Below are positions 7,892-13,562 of a stretch of DNA of 13,562 bases, piece after piece. The notes below the pieces were generated by a model. The model had not been told where the DNA came from. It worked only from the letters and a program-made list of their open reading frames with translations, and did no database searches. Position 1 is the first letter of the stretch. Every line of letters starts with the position of its first letter. Both the position numbers and the translations under genes were made by a program. The stretch is from Eubacterium sp. (lineage in GTDB: Bacteria; Bacillota; Clostridia; Lachnospirales; Lachnospiraceae). Location: the NCBI GenBank assembly GCA_022776205.1, contig JALFIK010000047.1, positions 1 through 13,562 on the forward strand. Direction: 5' to 3'.

Positions 7892-9315
7892 TTAAGCCAC
7901 CCCTTTTCCTGCATAAATTTCATGATCATCCAAAGCACCGGTTCTTCCGTACGGATCGGATGCACTTTTCCCACTGTCTTCGTATACTTCTGCGTTCCTT
8001 CCACAATCTCCTCCGTCTCGCATCCGAGAGCGGAGACAGCAAATAAACCACTTTCTTTGTAATCTTCCAAATTACGCTGCAGACGAAAAACTTTCTGATC
8101 AAAAATCTGCTTCAGGACATCCTGACGAAGGAAATGATGATCCATATTCATAAAACCTGCGGACACCTGTTTCCTCTCAAACAAAAGACTGCTTCCCCGA
8201 AATTCCTTAATCTCTCCCAATTCTTCAAGCAGATCACTCTTCGCAATTGTCAGTGCCATATATTTTGTTTTCAGTTCGTGATCTCCCAGGACTGACCGGA
8301 TCGCATCCAGAATCATGTCGGCTCTTCTCTCATAAAAATAATCATCACTCACCGTATTTTCTGCCATAAAATCTGCCTGGTTCATCACCTGGCCACCGTT
8401 TTCATTGCTCATTTTCTGTATGGTCATCTGCTCTTCTTTCGTCATGACATGTAACTTCTCAAGTACCCTGTCTTCATCCGGAATCTGTTTATTAATCAGA
8501 GAATGCTCCAGGTGCATCTGTGCCGGATCCACCAGACAGATAAAACCGTCCATATGGCGGACAAATCCGGTTCGCCCTGTCCCGGAACTTTCTTTGATCA
8601 ACTCTCCGGCCACATCATAAACAGCGGTAAGCATCCGAAAATCTTCGTGTCCCAGCCGATAGGTTATCTCCATAAAAACCGGTTTCCGAAAAGTCTTACT
8701 AGTCGATTCCGGACAGATTCCGTAACGGAGCATGCGCTCGGCATTCCTCTCCATCTCCAGTTTGTAATCATCATTCGGATTCCCGTAAGCATTTCTCACG
8801 GTCAAATTCTCTCTTTGCATCACATCAAATCCATTCATCATAAGCGAACACAGATACACCGTCTTCCCCGATGCCACGCTTCCCGCCAGGCCGATCTTCA
8901 ACATCTCATATTTGAAAAAATTCTGTGGAAGTACGTTGTGGCAAAAAGGGCAGACCATAGTATTGGAAAACAGAGTCACCGCTCCCTCCTCCGCATGAAA
9001 GGTATAGCCAAAACTGTCCATATCAAACTTTTTTACCGCAAGTTCTTTTCCGGCAGCGGTAAGTTCCTGATTCAGTTCCGTCATCACCTCGTTATCCACT
9101 ATAATTCTTCTGGCATCGATCTGTTCCTCCGGAATTCCCATGGCACTCCAGAAATATAAATAGGATACATCTGTTTTGTAGGAAAATACGTCATTCATTG
9201 CCGGGGACTGAAAACGGACTCCGTCTGTCCTGAGCAAAAATCCGGCATCTTCATTGGAAATATTCCGAAAACAGTAAGGACATGTCTTCACTCGTATTGT
9301 CTTAGTTTCCTGCAT
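7888..9315 (-). CDS. TRAFAC-like GTPase with N-terminal CPxC zinc knuckles (double-GTPase type)
   Basis: A 475-residue P-loop GTPase. G1/Walker A is GSVASGKT (145-152), G3 is DVAG within YDVAGE (233-238), G4 is AKSD (358-361, in place of NKxD), and G5 is SAL (428-430); the order and spacing fit the TRAFAC class, with a long insertion between G3 and G4 (about 265-345). The YDVAGE form and the GAP1-like neighbour suggest the DO-GTPase group of conflict/signalling systems. In front of the GTPase domain lie two CPxC knuckles, CPYC (12-15) and CPFC (122-125), separated by over 100 residues; together they could make one four-Cys zinc site. ATG at 9315 has GGGAG 8 bases upstream. It follows the membrane-protein gene by 15 bp and overlaps the next gene by 4 bp. 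Likely a regulatory switch, not a translation factor. Confidence 0.83.
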   Translation of the reverse strand: MQETKTIRVKTCPYCFRNISNEDAGFLLRTDGVRFQSPAMNDVFSYKTDVSYLYFWSAMGIPEEQIDARRIIVDNEVMTELNQELTAAGKELAVKKFDMDSFGYTFHAEEGAVTLFSNTMVCPFCHNVLPQNFFKYEMLKIGLAGSVASGKTVYLCSLMMNGFDVMQRENLTVRNAYGNPNDDYKLEMERNAERMLRYGICPESTSKTFRKPVFMEITYRLGHEDFRMLTAVYDVAGELIKESSGTGRTGFVRHMDGFICLVDPAQMHLEHSLINKQIPDEDRVLEKLHVMTKEEQMTIQKMSNENGGQVMNQADFMAENTVSDDYFYERRADMILDAIRSVLGDHELKTKYMALTIAKSDLLEELGEIKEFRGSSLLFERKQVSAGFMNMDHHFLRQDVLKQIFDQKVFRLQRNLEDYKESGLFAVSALGCETEEIVEGTQKYTKTVGKVHPIRTEEPVLWMIMKFMQEKGWLK

Positions 9316-9330
9316 TTATTCTACTCCCAT

Positions 9331-9906
9331 CTAACATCTTTTCGTCGCCCTGATTGAAATCTCATGTTTGGACTCAAGAATAATATAATATGTTACATCT
9401 TTTCTGATGGCCGCTCTCTTCGTCGACAACCCCTGATCCCTGGACAATCCTTCCTCTCTTATCTCGAAAGGCTGCTCCTGTGATATTACAAGAAGGGTAT
9501 CCGGATCATCCGTGGCACAAATTGAAATTCCCTGATCTTCTATATAATAAGTAAATTCTTTCCCCGAAGGATGTTTTCCGTACATAAGGATATTATCGAG
9601 CAAAACACTTCCTCTGCGAAACGTTCCATCGGCACGGATTGCCGCACAGCCTCCGAAAGCAGAGCCATGCCCTATCATAAAATCCAGTCCGAAAACTCTA
9701 TCCTGCTGTTTTTGCTCTTCCACTTTTCTTCTTTGCCTGTCTTCCTCTTTCTTCCGGCATTCGAGCTCACAGGCTTTCTTTGCATAATCCAGGATGTACT
9801 TCTGTTTCTGCCGCATATGATTCTGGTTTTTCCACTGAACCATCCCGACAATCGTCAGTACTGCCGTGATTACAAGTCCTGCCTCCATAGTAAATGTAAA
9901 AATCAA
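9331..9906 (-). CDS. Single-pass membrane protein with coiled coil and repeated beta-type motif, function unknown
   Basis: First gene of the GTPase operon; 191 residues, not a family I recognise. One N-terminal membrane segment (about 8-24), then a strongly charged Lys/Arg/Glu helix (about 28-70, likely coiled coil), then a beta-rich domain (about 72-191). That domain holds an internal repeat: TYYI at 119-122 with ISI at 127-129 and AT at 131-132, and again TYYI at 172-175 with ISI at 183-185 and AT at 187-188. The design (anchor, charged linker, small beta domain) parallels the FHA protein of this window, but FHA signature residues are not evident. The start is TTG at 9906: GAGGTG lies 8 bases upstream, while the internal ATG at 9888 has no ribosome binding site. 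It could anchor the GTPase/GAP1 proteins at the membrane (inference). Confidence 0.75.
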   Translation of the reverse strand: MIFTFTMEAGLVITAVLTIVGMVQWKNQNHMRQKQKYILDYAKKACELECRKKEEDRQRRKVEEQKQQDRVFGLDFMIGHGSAFGGCAAIRADGTFRRGSVLLDNILMYGKHPSGKEFTYYIEDQGISICATDDPDTLLVISQEQPFEIREEGLSRDQGLSTKRAAIRKDVTYYIILESKHEISIRATKRC

Positions 9907-9914
9907 TTGATCTG

Positions 9915-9920
9915 CACCTC
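9915..9920 (-). promoter_or_regulatory. Ribosome binding site that fixes a TTG start
   Basis: GAGGTG on the minus strand, 8 bases before TTG at 9906. This is the only good site near the 5' end of the membrane-protein gene and decides the unusual start codon. Confidence 0.65.
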
Positions 9921-9967
9921 ATTCTAATATAATCATACCTGCAGTTTTTTCACACTGTCTGCTTAAG

Positions 9968-9995
9968 ATTATAACAGATTTCTTAAAATTCTCAA
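9968..9995 (-). promoter_or_regulatory. Promoter of the four-gene GTPase operon (extended -10)
   Basis: Minus strand: TTGAGA (9990-9995, 4 of 6), a 16-base spacer, and a perfect TATAAT (9968-9973) preceded by TGT, giving a consensus extended -10. The transcript would start near 9961 with a leader of about 55 bases before the TTG start. This is among the best-scoring promoters in the window by eye. Confidence 0.75.
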
Positions 9996-10012
9996 AGCCC
10001 GGTCTTTACCCG

Positions 10013-10036
10013 TTTTTACTTTGCTTTTTACTTTGC
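10013..10036. repeat. Perfect 12-bp tandem repeat between two divergent promoters
   Basis: TTTTTACTTTGC occurs twice in direct succession (10013-10024 and 10025-10036), with a partial look-alike (TCTTTAC, 10003-10009) just before. It lies 12 bases upstream of the -35 of the AraC-type gene and 17 bases upstream of the -35 of the GTPase operon. AraC-family proteins commonly bind direct repeats next to promoters, so this is a candidate operator for one or both transcripts. Confidence 0.6.
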
Positions 10037-10048
10037 AAATGACCCCAT

Positions 10049-10077
10049 TTGATTTCTGAAGTAAATTATTATACAAT
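10049..10077 (+). promoter_or_regulatory. Promoter of the first AraC-family gene
   Basis: TTGATT (10049-10054, 4 of 6), a 17-base spacer, TACAAT (10072-10077, 5 of 6). The predicted start is near 10084, about 32 bases before the ATG at 10116. Confidence 0.65.
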
Positions 10078-10115
10078 AGAAAATGGAAATGTTTTAAGGA
10101 AAAGAGGATAAAAAA

Positions 10116-11057
10116 ATGGCTTCCTGCTCATTACATCTGAAAAAAGAGTTTGAAATACACCAGATCACCGCTCTTCACTATTTTGAGTATAAAAGTGATT
10201 TTATATTTAAAAGTGAGTATCATGATTTCTGGAAACTTCTCTATGTCGAAGACGGAGAGGCAGAAATTCTTTTTCCCGGGAAAAAGAATGTACTCCTCAC
10301 ACTCTCTCCAGGTGAATTATTCGTTGCTGCCCCGGAGGAATACTACTCCTTTAAGGCCGTGGAAAATACAACCCCGGTTATATTTTCCGCAGGGTTCTAC
10401 TGTGATTCTGAAAATCTTCGTCTGCTTCAAAACAAAAAATTTTCCTGCCGGGACAGGGAAAAACAGATTCTTTCTGCACTGGCCGAAGAAGGCCGGGAAA
10501 ATTTTTCACCAAAGATCAGTTCCGATACCCCAGAAAATCTTGAAAGAAAATATCACCAGCCTTTTGGTGGAGAGCAGCTAATTGGAATATATCTCGAAAC
10601 TCTTCTCATCAGTCTGATGCGTCAGTACACTTCCGGTAAAGAGCATCCTGAAGCAGACACAGAACTTTCCGTCACTTTATTAAAATCGGACTCTATTTTA
10701 TTCAACCGGATTACAGAATACTTTGCCGTCCATATCGCAGAACACATTAAGATCGAACACATTTGTAAAGAATTTTCCATCGGACGGGCCCATCTGCAAC
10801 GCATTTTCCGGGAACAGACCGGGTGTGGTGCCATGGAATATTTCTGTCAGATGCGAATCAGCGCTGCCAAAAGATGTATACGGGAAAACCGCATGAATCT
10901 CACCGACACCGCTGCCGCATTGGGATATACTTCTATCTGTTATTTTTCCAGACAGTTTAAAAAGATTACCGGAATCTCTCCTTCCCAGTACCAGAAAATG
11001 GTACGTTCCTCAAGAAAAGATCCGGTTTACGAACAAATTGACCTGGACGCTGATTAA
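10116..11057 (+). CDS. AraC-family transcriptional regulator (cupin + two HTH)
   Basis: A 313-residue DNA-binding regulator. The N-terminal half (about 20-95) has the beta-strand pattern and LSPGELFVAAPEEYYSF segment (63-79) of the AraC-type cupin sensor domain, which normally binds a small sugar-like ligand. The C-terminal domain (about 195-298) has two helix-turn-helix units, IKIEHICKEFSIGRAHLQRI (211-230) and one around 261-284, and the family signature GYTSICYFSRQFKKITGISP (270-289). AGAGG precedes the ATG at 10116. It is transcribed away from the GTPase operon, sharing a 209-bp intergenic region with a tandem repeat, so it may control that operon, itself, or both. Its stop codon shares the TTAA at 11054-11057 with the stop of the opposing nucleotidyltransferase gene. 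The ligand is unknown. Confidence 0.93.
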   Translation: MASCSLHLKKEFEIHQITALHYFEYKSDFIFKSEYHDFWKLLYVEDGEAEILFPGKKNVLLTLSPGELFVAAPEEYYSFKAVENTTPVIFSAGFYCDSENLRLLQNKKFSCRDREKQILSALAEEGRENFSPKISSDTPENLERKYHQPFGGEQLIGIYLETLLISLMRQYTSGKEHPEADTELSVTLLKSDSILFNRITEYFAVHIAEHIKIEHICKEFSIGRAHLQRIFREQTGCGAMEYFCQMRISAAKRCIRENRMNLTDTAAALGYTSICYFSRQFKKITGISPSQYQKMVRSSRKDPVYEQIDLDAD

Positions 11058-11998
11058 GCCCATAAATACCGGGGATAAATTTTTTCGGCTCCGTCTTCAT
11101 TGGGATTTTCTTTTTTCATCCTGCGGATTGCTTCCATCACAGATTCTTTATCCTCTTTATAAGTAACACCATACCATTTTTCCTCTGCCTCGAGTACTTC
11201 CACTGTCGCCTTCCCTTGTTGCAGCAGTTCCTCAACAACACTTGGAAGAAAATATTCGCACTTCAATGGATTGTCCTTTAATTCCCTGTCCAGAAATGCA
11301 GGGAACTGTTCCTCAAGCACTTTAAGAAAACTATTGCTAAATCCCCAGCAGTTCATGGATACCGGCGTATGATCCGCAAGAGGAATCCAGGATTTTCCCT
11401 CATCCAGGGTATACGCTGCCCCTTCACCCTTTTTCTCGATTCGTGTCCGTTCGGTTATCTCTGTCAGATGATGGCTGGCATCCACCTGACAGACTCCCCT
11501 TGATACATGACCGTTTTCCGTAATTGTATTCTCAATATGAAAAGCAACCATCACATAACGATAAAGCGCATCATCTTCATGTGTTGTGAGAAACTCATAA
11601 AGCATCTTAAAAGCCTTCGGCCCATAATAGTCATCTGCATTAATCACTGCAAACGGCCCGTCAATAACCTCTTTACAGCATAAAAGAGCATGTCCCGTCC
11701 CAAAGGGTTTTATCCTGCCGTCCGGTACGGCATACCCTTCCGGCAGGCGATCAAGTTCCTGATAAACATACTCCACATCCATAAATGGTTCAATTCGACT
11801 GCCAATCACTTCCCGGAAATCTTTTTCAATCGCTTTTTTAATAATAAAGACAACCTTCTTAAAACCTGCTCGTTTTGCATCATACACACTAAAATCTAAT
11901 ATTGCATGGCCTTCTTTGTCTACAGGATCCATCTGCTTCAAGCCTCCATAACGGCTTCCCATTCCTGCCGCCATGACAACTAGTACCGGTTCTTTCAT
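11054..11998 (-). CDS. Sugar-phosphate nucleotidyltransferase family protein
   Basis: Enzyme of the NTP_transferase (GT-A Rossmann-like) family, which joins an NTP to a sugar 1-phosphate or similar phosphate to make an activated sugar. The 314 residues start with the nucleotide-binding signature AAGMGSRYGGLKQ (10-22), followed by FGTGHALL (99-106) and the metal-binding NADDYYG (120-126). Substrate specificity (UTP, dTTP, CTP; glucose or other) cannot be read from the sequence; it is not a standard GalU or RfbA by motif. Its role could be in capsule, wall polymer or glycan synthesis. ATG at 11998 has a TAGGA-type site 8-9 bases upstream. It is a single-gene unit facing the first AraC gene tail to tail, overlapping it by 4 bp with no terminator between them. 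Confidence 0.88.
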   Translation of the reverse strand: MKEPVLVVMAAGMGSRYGGLKQMDPVDKEGHAILDFSVYDAKRAGFKKVVFIIKKAIEKDFREVIGSRIEPFMDVEYVYQELDRLPEGYAVPDGRIKPFGTGHALLCCKEVIDGPFAVINADDYYGPKAFKMLYEFLTTHEDDALYRYVMVAFHIENTITENGHVSRGVCQVDASHHLTEITERTRIEKKGEGAAYTLDEGKSWIPLADHTPVSMNCWGFSNSFLKVLEEQFPAFLDRELKDNPLKCEYFLPSVVEELLQQGKATVEVLEAEEKWYGVTYKEDKESVMEAIRRMKKENPNEDGAEKIYPRYLWA

Positions 11999-12127
11999 AT
12001 AATATTCCTACTTTCCTTTAAATTTTCATTATTTTTCATTTTTTCATGAAATTGCAAAATATCCATAATAATTTATGTATTGTTAATAATTATTATAGAT
12101 ATGTTTTAATTGTTTATATTTCCTTCG

Positions 12128-12156
12128 TTGTGAATGACAAAAAAAGACAATATAAT
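12128..12156 (+). promoter_or_regulatory. Promoter of the second AraC-family gene
   Basis: TTGTGA (12128-12133, 4 of 6), a 17-base spacer, and perfect TATAAT (12151-12156). The predicted start is near 12163, leaving a leader of about 65 bases. The leader contains the inverted repeat ATGACT (12171-12176) / AGTCAT (12189-12194). Confidence 0.7.
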
Positions 12157-12170
12157 GAAAGCAAATAATA

Positions 12171-12194
12171 ATGACTATCCCTATTATAAGTCAT
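12171..12194. repeat. Inverted repeat in the leader of the second AraC gene
   Basis: ATGACT (12171-12176) and AGTCAT (12189-12194) form a 6-bp dyad with a 12-base gap, just downstream of the predicted transcription start. It could be an operator (autoregulation) or a weak leader hairpin. Six bases are short, so chance is possible. Confidence 0.35.
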
Positions 12195-12228
12195 AAAATT
12201 CAGTTAATCAATCAAAAAGGAGGAAGTT

Positions 12229-13062
12229 ATGACACAGTCAAGATATACAATACAACAACATAACATTAATTTCAAATCACCAGCGAAATTATCTCATATG
12301 AACATGTATCATTGCGAATCTCCTGCTCCCAATATTTCTCCAGGTCATCCGTACTCAAAGATTATTTATATTCAGAAGGGAAACGGACAATTCCTTTTCG
12401 ACAACCAGTACATCCCCGTTGAGACAAATGATCTGATCATTGTCAATCCGGACAGAAAAAAATTTTCTGTGGAGGTTCAGAACGGTCCACTGGATTTTAC
12501 AATCCTCGGAATCGAAAATCTGTATTTTTCCGGCAAACAGAAAGATAGCATTGCTCCTTTTACCAAATTATATTTTTCCACAAATACCTACCGCCTTCTG
12601 ATGGACATGATCATTCAGGAAGTGACCCGCCAGTCCGAAGGATACGAAGAAGCATGCAGTCATTACGTTAATCTTCTTTTAATTGAAATTGAAAGAGACA
12701 CCGAGATATCCCATCACAGCCTGTCCAAAGAGAAAAGCAATAAGGACTGTACATTTATTAAAGATTACCTGGATGAACATTATACAGAAAATATTACTCT
12801 TGATATTCTTTCTGAAAAGAGTAACATGAACAAATATTACCTGGTTCATTCTTTCACAAAGAATTTCGGATGTTCTCCGATCAACTATCTGAATGAAAAG
12901 CGGATTGAGGAAAGTAAAAATCTTCTTGAAACCACCAATCATTCCATTGCTGACATAGCTTCCATGATTGGTTTTTCCTCTCAGTCCTATTTCTCCCAGT
13001 CATTTAAGAAGAATACCTTCATGACTCCGAATGAGTATCGGCGTTCCGTACGGCAAATCTGA
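12229..13062 (+). CDS. AraC-family transcriptional regulator (second copy type)
   Basis: A 277-residue regulator with an N-terminal cupin-like sensing region (about 20-100: HPYSKIIYIQKGNGQFLFDN at 40-59 and NDLIIVNP at 67-74 are typical) and a C-terminal AraC DNA-binding domain (about 172-275) with HTH units at about 189-212 and 238-262 and the signature IGFSSQSYFSQSFKKNTFMT (247-266). AAGGAGG lies 5 bases before the ATG. It has its own promoter and a rho-independent terminator just after, so it is a single-gene unit. It is only distantly similar to the other AraC protein in the window, so the two are not a recent duplication. Its target may be the divergent nucleotidyltransferase gene (inference); the ligand is unknown. 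Confidence 0.93.
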   Translation: MTQSRYTIQQHNINFKSPAKLSHMNMYHCESPAPNISPGHPYSKIIYIQKGNGQFLFDNQYIPVETNDLIIVNPDRKKFSVEVQNGPLDFTILGIENLYFSGKQKDSIAPFTKLYFSTNTYRLLMDMIIQEVTRQSEGYEEACSHYVNLLLIEIERDTEISHHSLSKEKSNKDCTFIKDYLDEHYTENITLDILSEKSNMNKYYLVHSFTKNFGCSPINYLNEKRIEESKNLLETTNHSIADIASMIGFSSQSYFSQSFKKNTFMTPNEYRRSVRQI

Positions 13063-13087
13063 TTTTTCAAAACATATCACCAGTCCC

Positions 13088-13119
13088 AAGCCGGTTTCCC
13101 TTTTAGACCGGCTTCTTTT
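13088..13119 (+). terminator. Rho-independent terminator after the second AraC gene
   Basis: Perfect 8-bp stem AAGCCGGT (13088-13095) / ACCGGCTT (13107-13114), 11-base loop, followed by CTTTTC. It lies 26 bases past the AraC stop and insulates pyrG from upstream transcription. Confidence 0.85.
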
Positions 13120-13198
13120 CATGCAAAAAATTCTGGATGAATTTTTGTTGTCATTTTGAACCAGGTCGATTTAATGAACATTTTTTTAATGTTATATC

Positions 13199-13227
13199 TG
13201 GAAAAAGGATCAGAGTTATAGTATAAT
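13199..13227 (+). promoter_or_regulatory. Promoter of pyrG
   Basis: TGGAAA (13199-13204, 4 of 6), a 17-base spacer, perfect TATAAT (13222-13227). The predicted start is near 13234 and the leader about 42 bases. A small dyad, AACATT (13177-13182) / AATGTT (13188-13193), lies just upstream of the -35. Confidence 0.65.
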
Positions 13228-13275
13228 GGAATAATTAATGCAAAACAGTATCTAATTCATAGGAGGATAAAATCC

Positions 13276-13562
13276 ATGCCAGTAAAATACGTATTCGTCA
13301 CAGGCGGTGTTGTTTCCGGTCTCGGAAAGGGTATTACAGCCGCATCCCTGGGGCGTCTGTTAAAAGCACGAGGTTATAAAGTAATCAGTCAGAAGTTTGA
13401 TCCATATATTAATATGGATCCGGGAACGATGAATCCCATTCAGCATGGCGAAGTTTTCGTAACCGATGATGGAGCGGAGACTGACCTTGACCTTGGACAT
13501 TATGAACGTTTTATTGATGAGAAACTGAATAAACAGTCCAATGTCACAACCGGTAAAGTGTA
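13276..13562 (+). CDS. pyrG: CTP synthase, N-terminal part (runs off the right edge)
   Basis: CTP synthase makes CTP from UTP, ATP and glutamine in the cytoplasm, the last step of pyrimidine nucleotide synthesis. Only the first 95 codons are present, all from the synthetase (amidoligase) domain. They match the highly conserved PyrG start: KYVFVTGGVVSGLGKGI (4-20) with the P-loop, then KFDPYINMDPGTMNP (40-54), HGEVFVTDDGAETDLDLGHY (57-76) with metal and nucleotide-binding acidic residues, and ERF. ATG at 13276 has AGGAGG 9 bases upstream. The gene has its own promoter downstream of the AraC terminator. The glutaminase domain lies outside the window. Confidence 0.97.
   Translation, partial: MPVKYVFVTGGVVSGLGKGITAASLGRLLKARGYKVISQKFDPYINMDPGTMNPIQHGEVFVTDDGAETDLDLGHYERFIDEKLNKQSNVTTGKV

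Larger units (their letters stand above)
11999..12228. other. AT-rich divergent intergenic region between nucleotidyltransferase and second AraC gene
   Basis: About 230 bp, very AT-rich at 12001-12120. It holds promoters for both flanking genes: a good one for the AraC gene, and a weaker candidate for the nucleotidyltransferase on the minus strand (TTGCAA 12052-12057, 18-base spacer, AATAAT 12028-12033). No ORF, RNA gene or terminator is evident. Confidence 0.5.

Noticed and set aside
8503..9159. A 218-codon plus-strand open frame opposite the GTPase gene
   Set aside because: It is rich in His, Ser and Arg, as expected from the antisense of a Glu/Asp/Met-rich gene; the GTPase frame has complete G motifs.
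11058..11110. Possible terminator after the first AraC gene
   Set aside because: There is a T-run but no convincing GC stem in front of it, and the bases are coding for the nucleotidyltransferase.
12001..12120. Very AT-rich stretch with repeated TTTTCATT-like words, considered as an origin or attachment site
   Set aside because: No DnaA-box cluster, iterons, integrase or target-site duplication is visible. It fits a promoter-bearing intergenic region.

Overview
The window looks like chromosomal DNA of a low-to-moderate GC Firmicute, most likely a Lachnospiraceae-type clostridium. Grounds: AT-rich intergenic DNA, strong AGGAGG-type ribosome binding sites, Firmicute-like -35/-10 boxes, and the gene content. 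I see no rRNA, tRNA, CRISPR array, insertion sequence or phage gene. Gene functions are read from protein motifs only; no database search was possible.

Left part (1-4730): a cell-wall and protein-phosphorylation cluster. A PP2C phosphatase (minus strand, running off the left edge) is divergent from a small, partly degenerate Ser/Thr kinase-like protein (plus). The kinase gene converges on, and overlaps by 30 bp, a minus-strand operon of an FHA protein, a SEDS glycosyltransferase (RodA/FtsW type) and a short class B penicillin-binding protein. The same five functions sit together in the actinobacterial fhaB-pstP-rodA-pbpA-pknA/B cluster, but here order and orientation differ.

Middle part (4732-9995): a four-gene minus-strand operon directly upstream of, and in the same direction as, the FHA-SEDS-PBP genes. 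In order of transcription it encodes a single-pass membrane protein with a coiled coil and a repeated beta-type motif (TTG start), a TRAFAC-like GTPase with split CPxC zinc knuckles, a large protein resembling the GTPase-associated protein 1 (GAP1) family, and a protein with two Xre-like helix-turn-helix modules. The genes abut or overlap, and a good extended -10 promoter precedes the first. GTPase plus GAP1 pairs are known from computational surveys of NTP-dependent conflict and signalling systems. Finding one fused in layout to a kinase/phosphatase/FHA/SEDS-PBP cluster is the most interesting feature of the window.

Right part (9996-13562): a divergent AraC-family regulator whose promoter region carries a perfect 12-bp tandem repeat placed between the two divergent promoters; a sugar-phosphate nucleotidyltransferase converging on it with a 4-bp stop-codon overlap; a second AraC-family regulator with its own promoter and a rho-independent terminator; and the start of pyrG (CTP synthase), which runs off the right edge.

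Working model (inference): a GTPase/GAP1 module anchored to the membrane, and a kinase-phosphatase-FHA relay, both act on or monitor the SEDS-PBP peptidoglycan synthase pair, and the neighbouring AraC regulator may control the GTPase operon.
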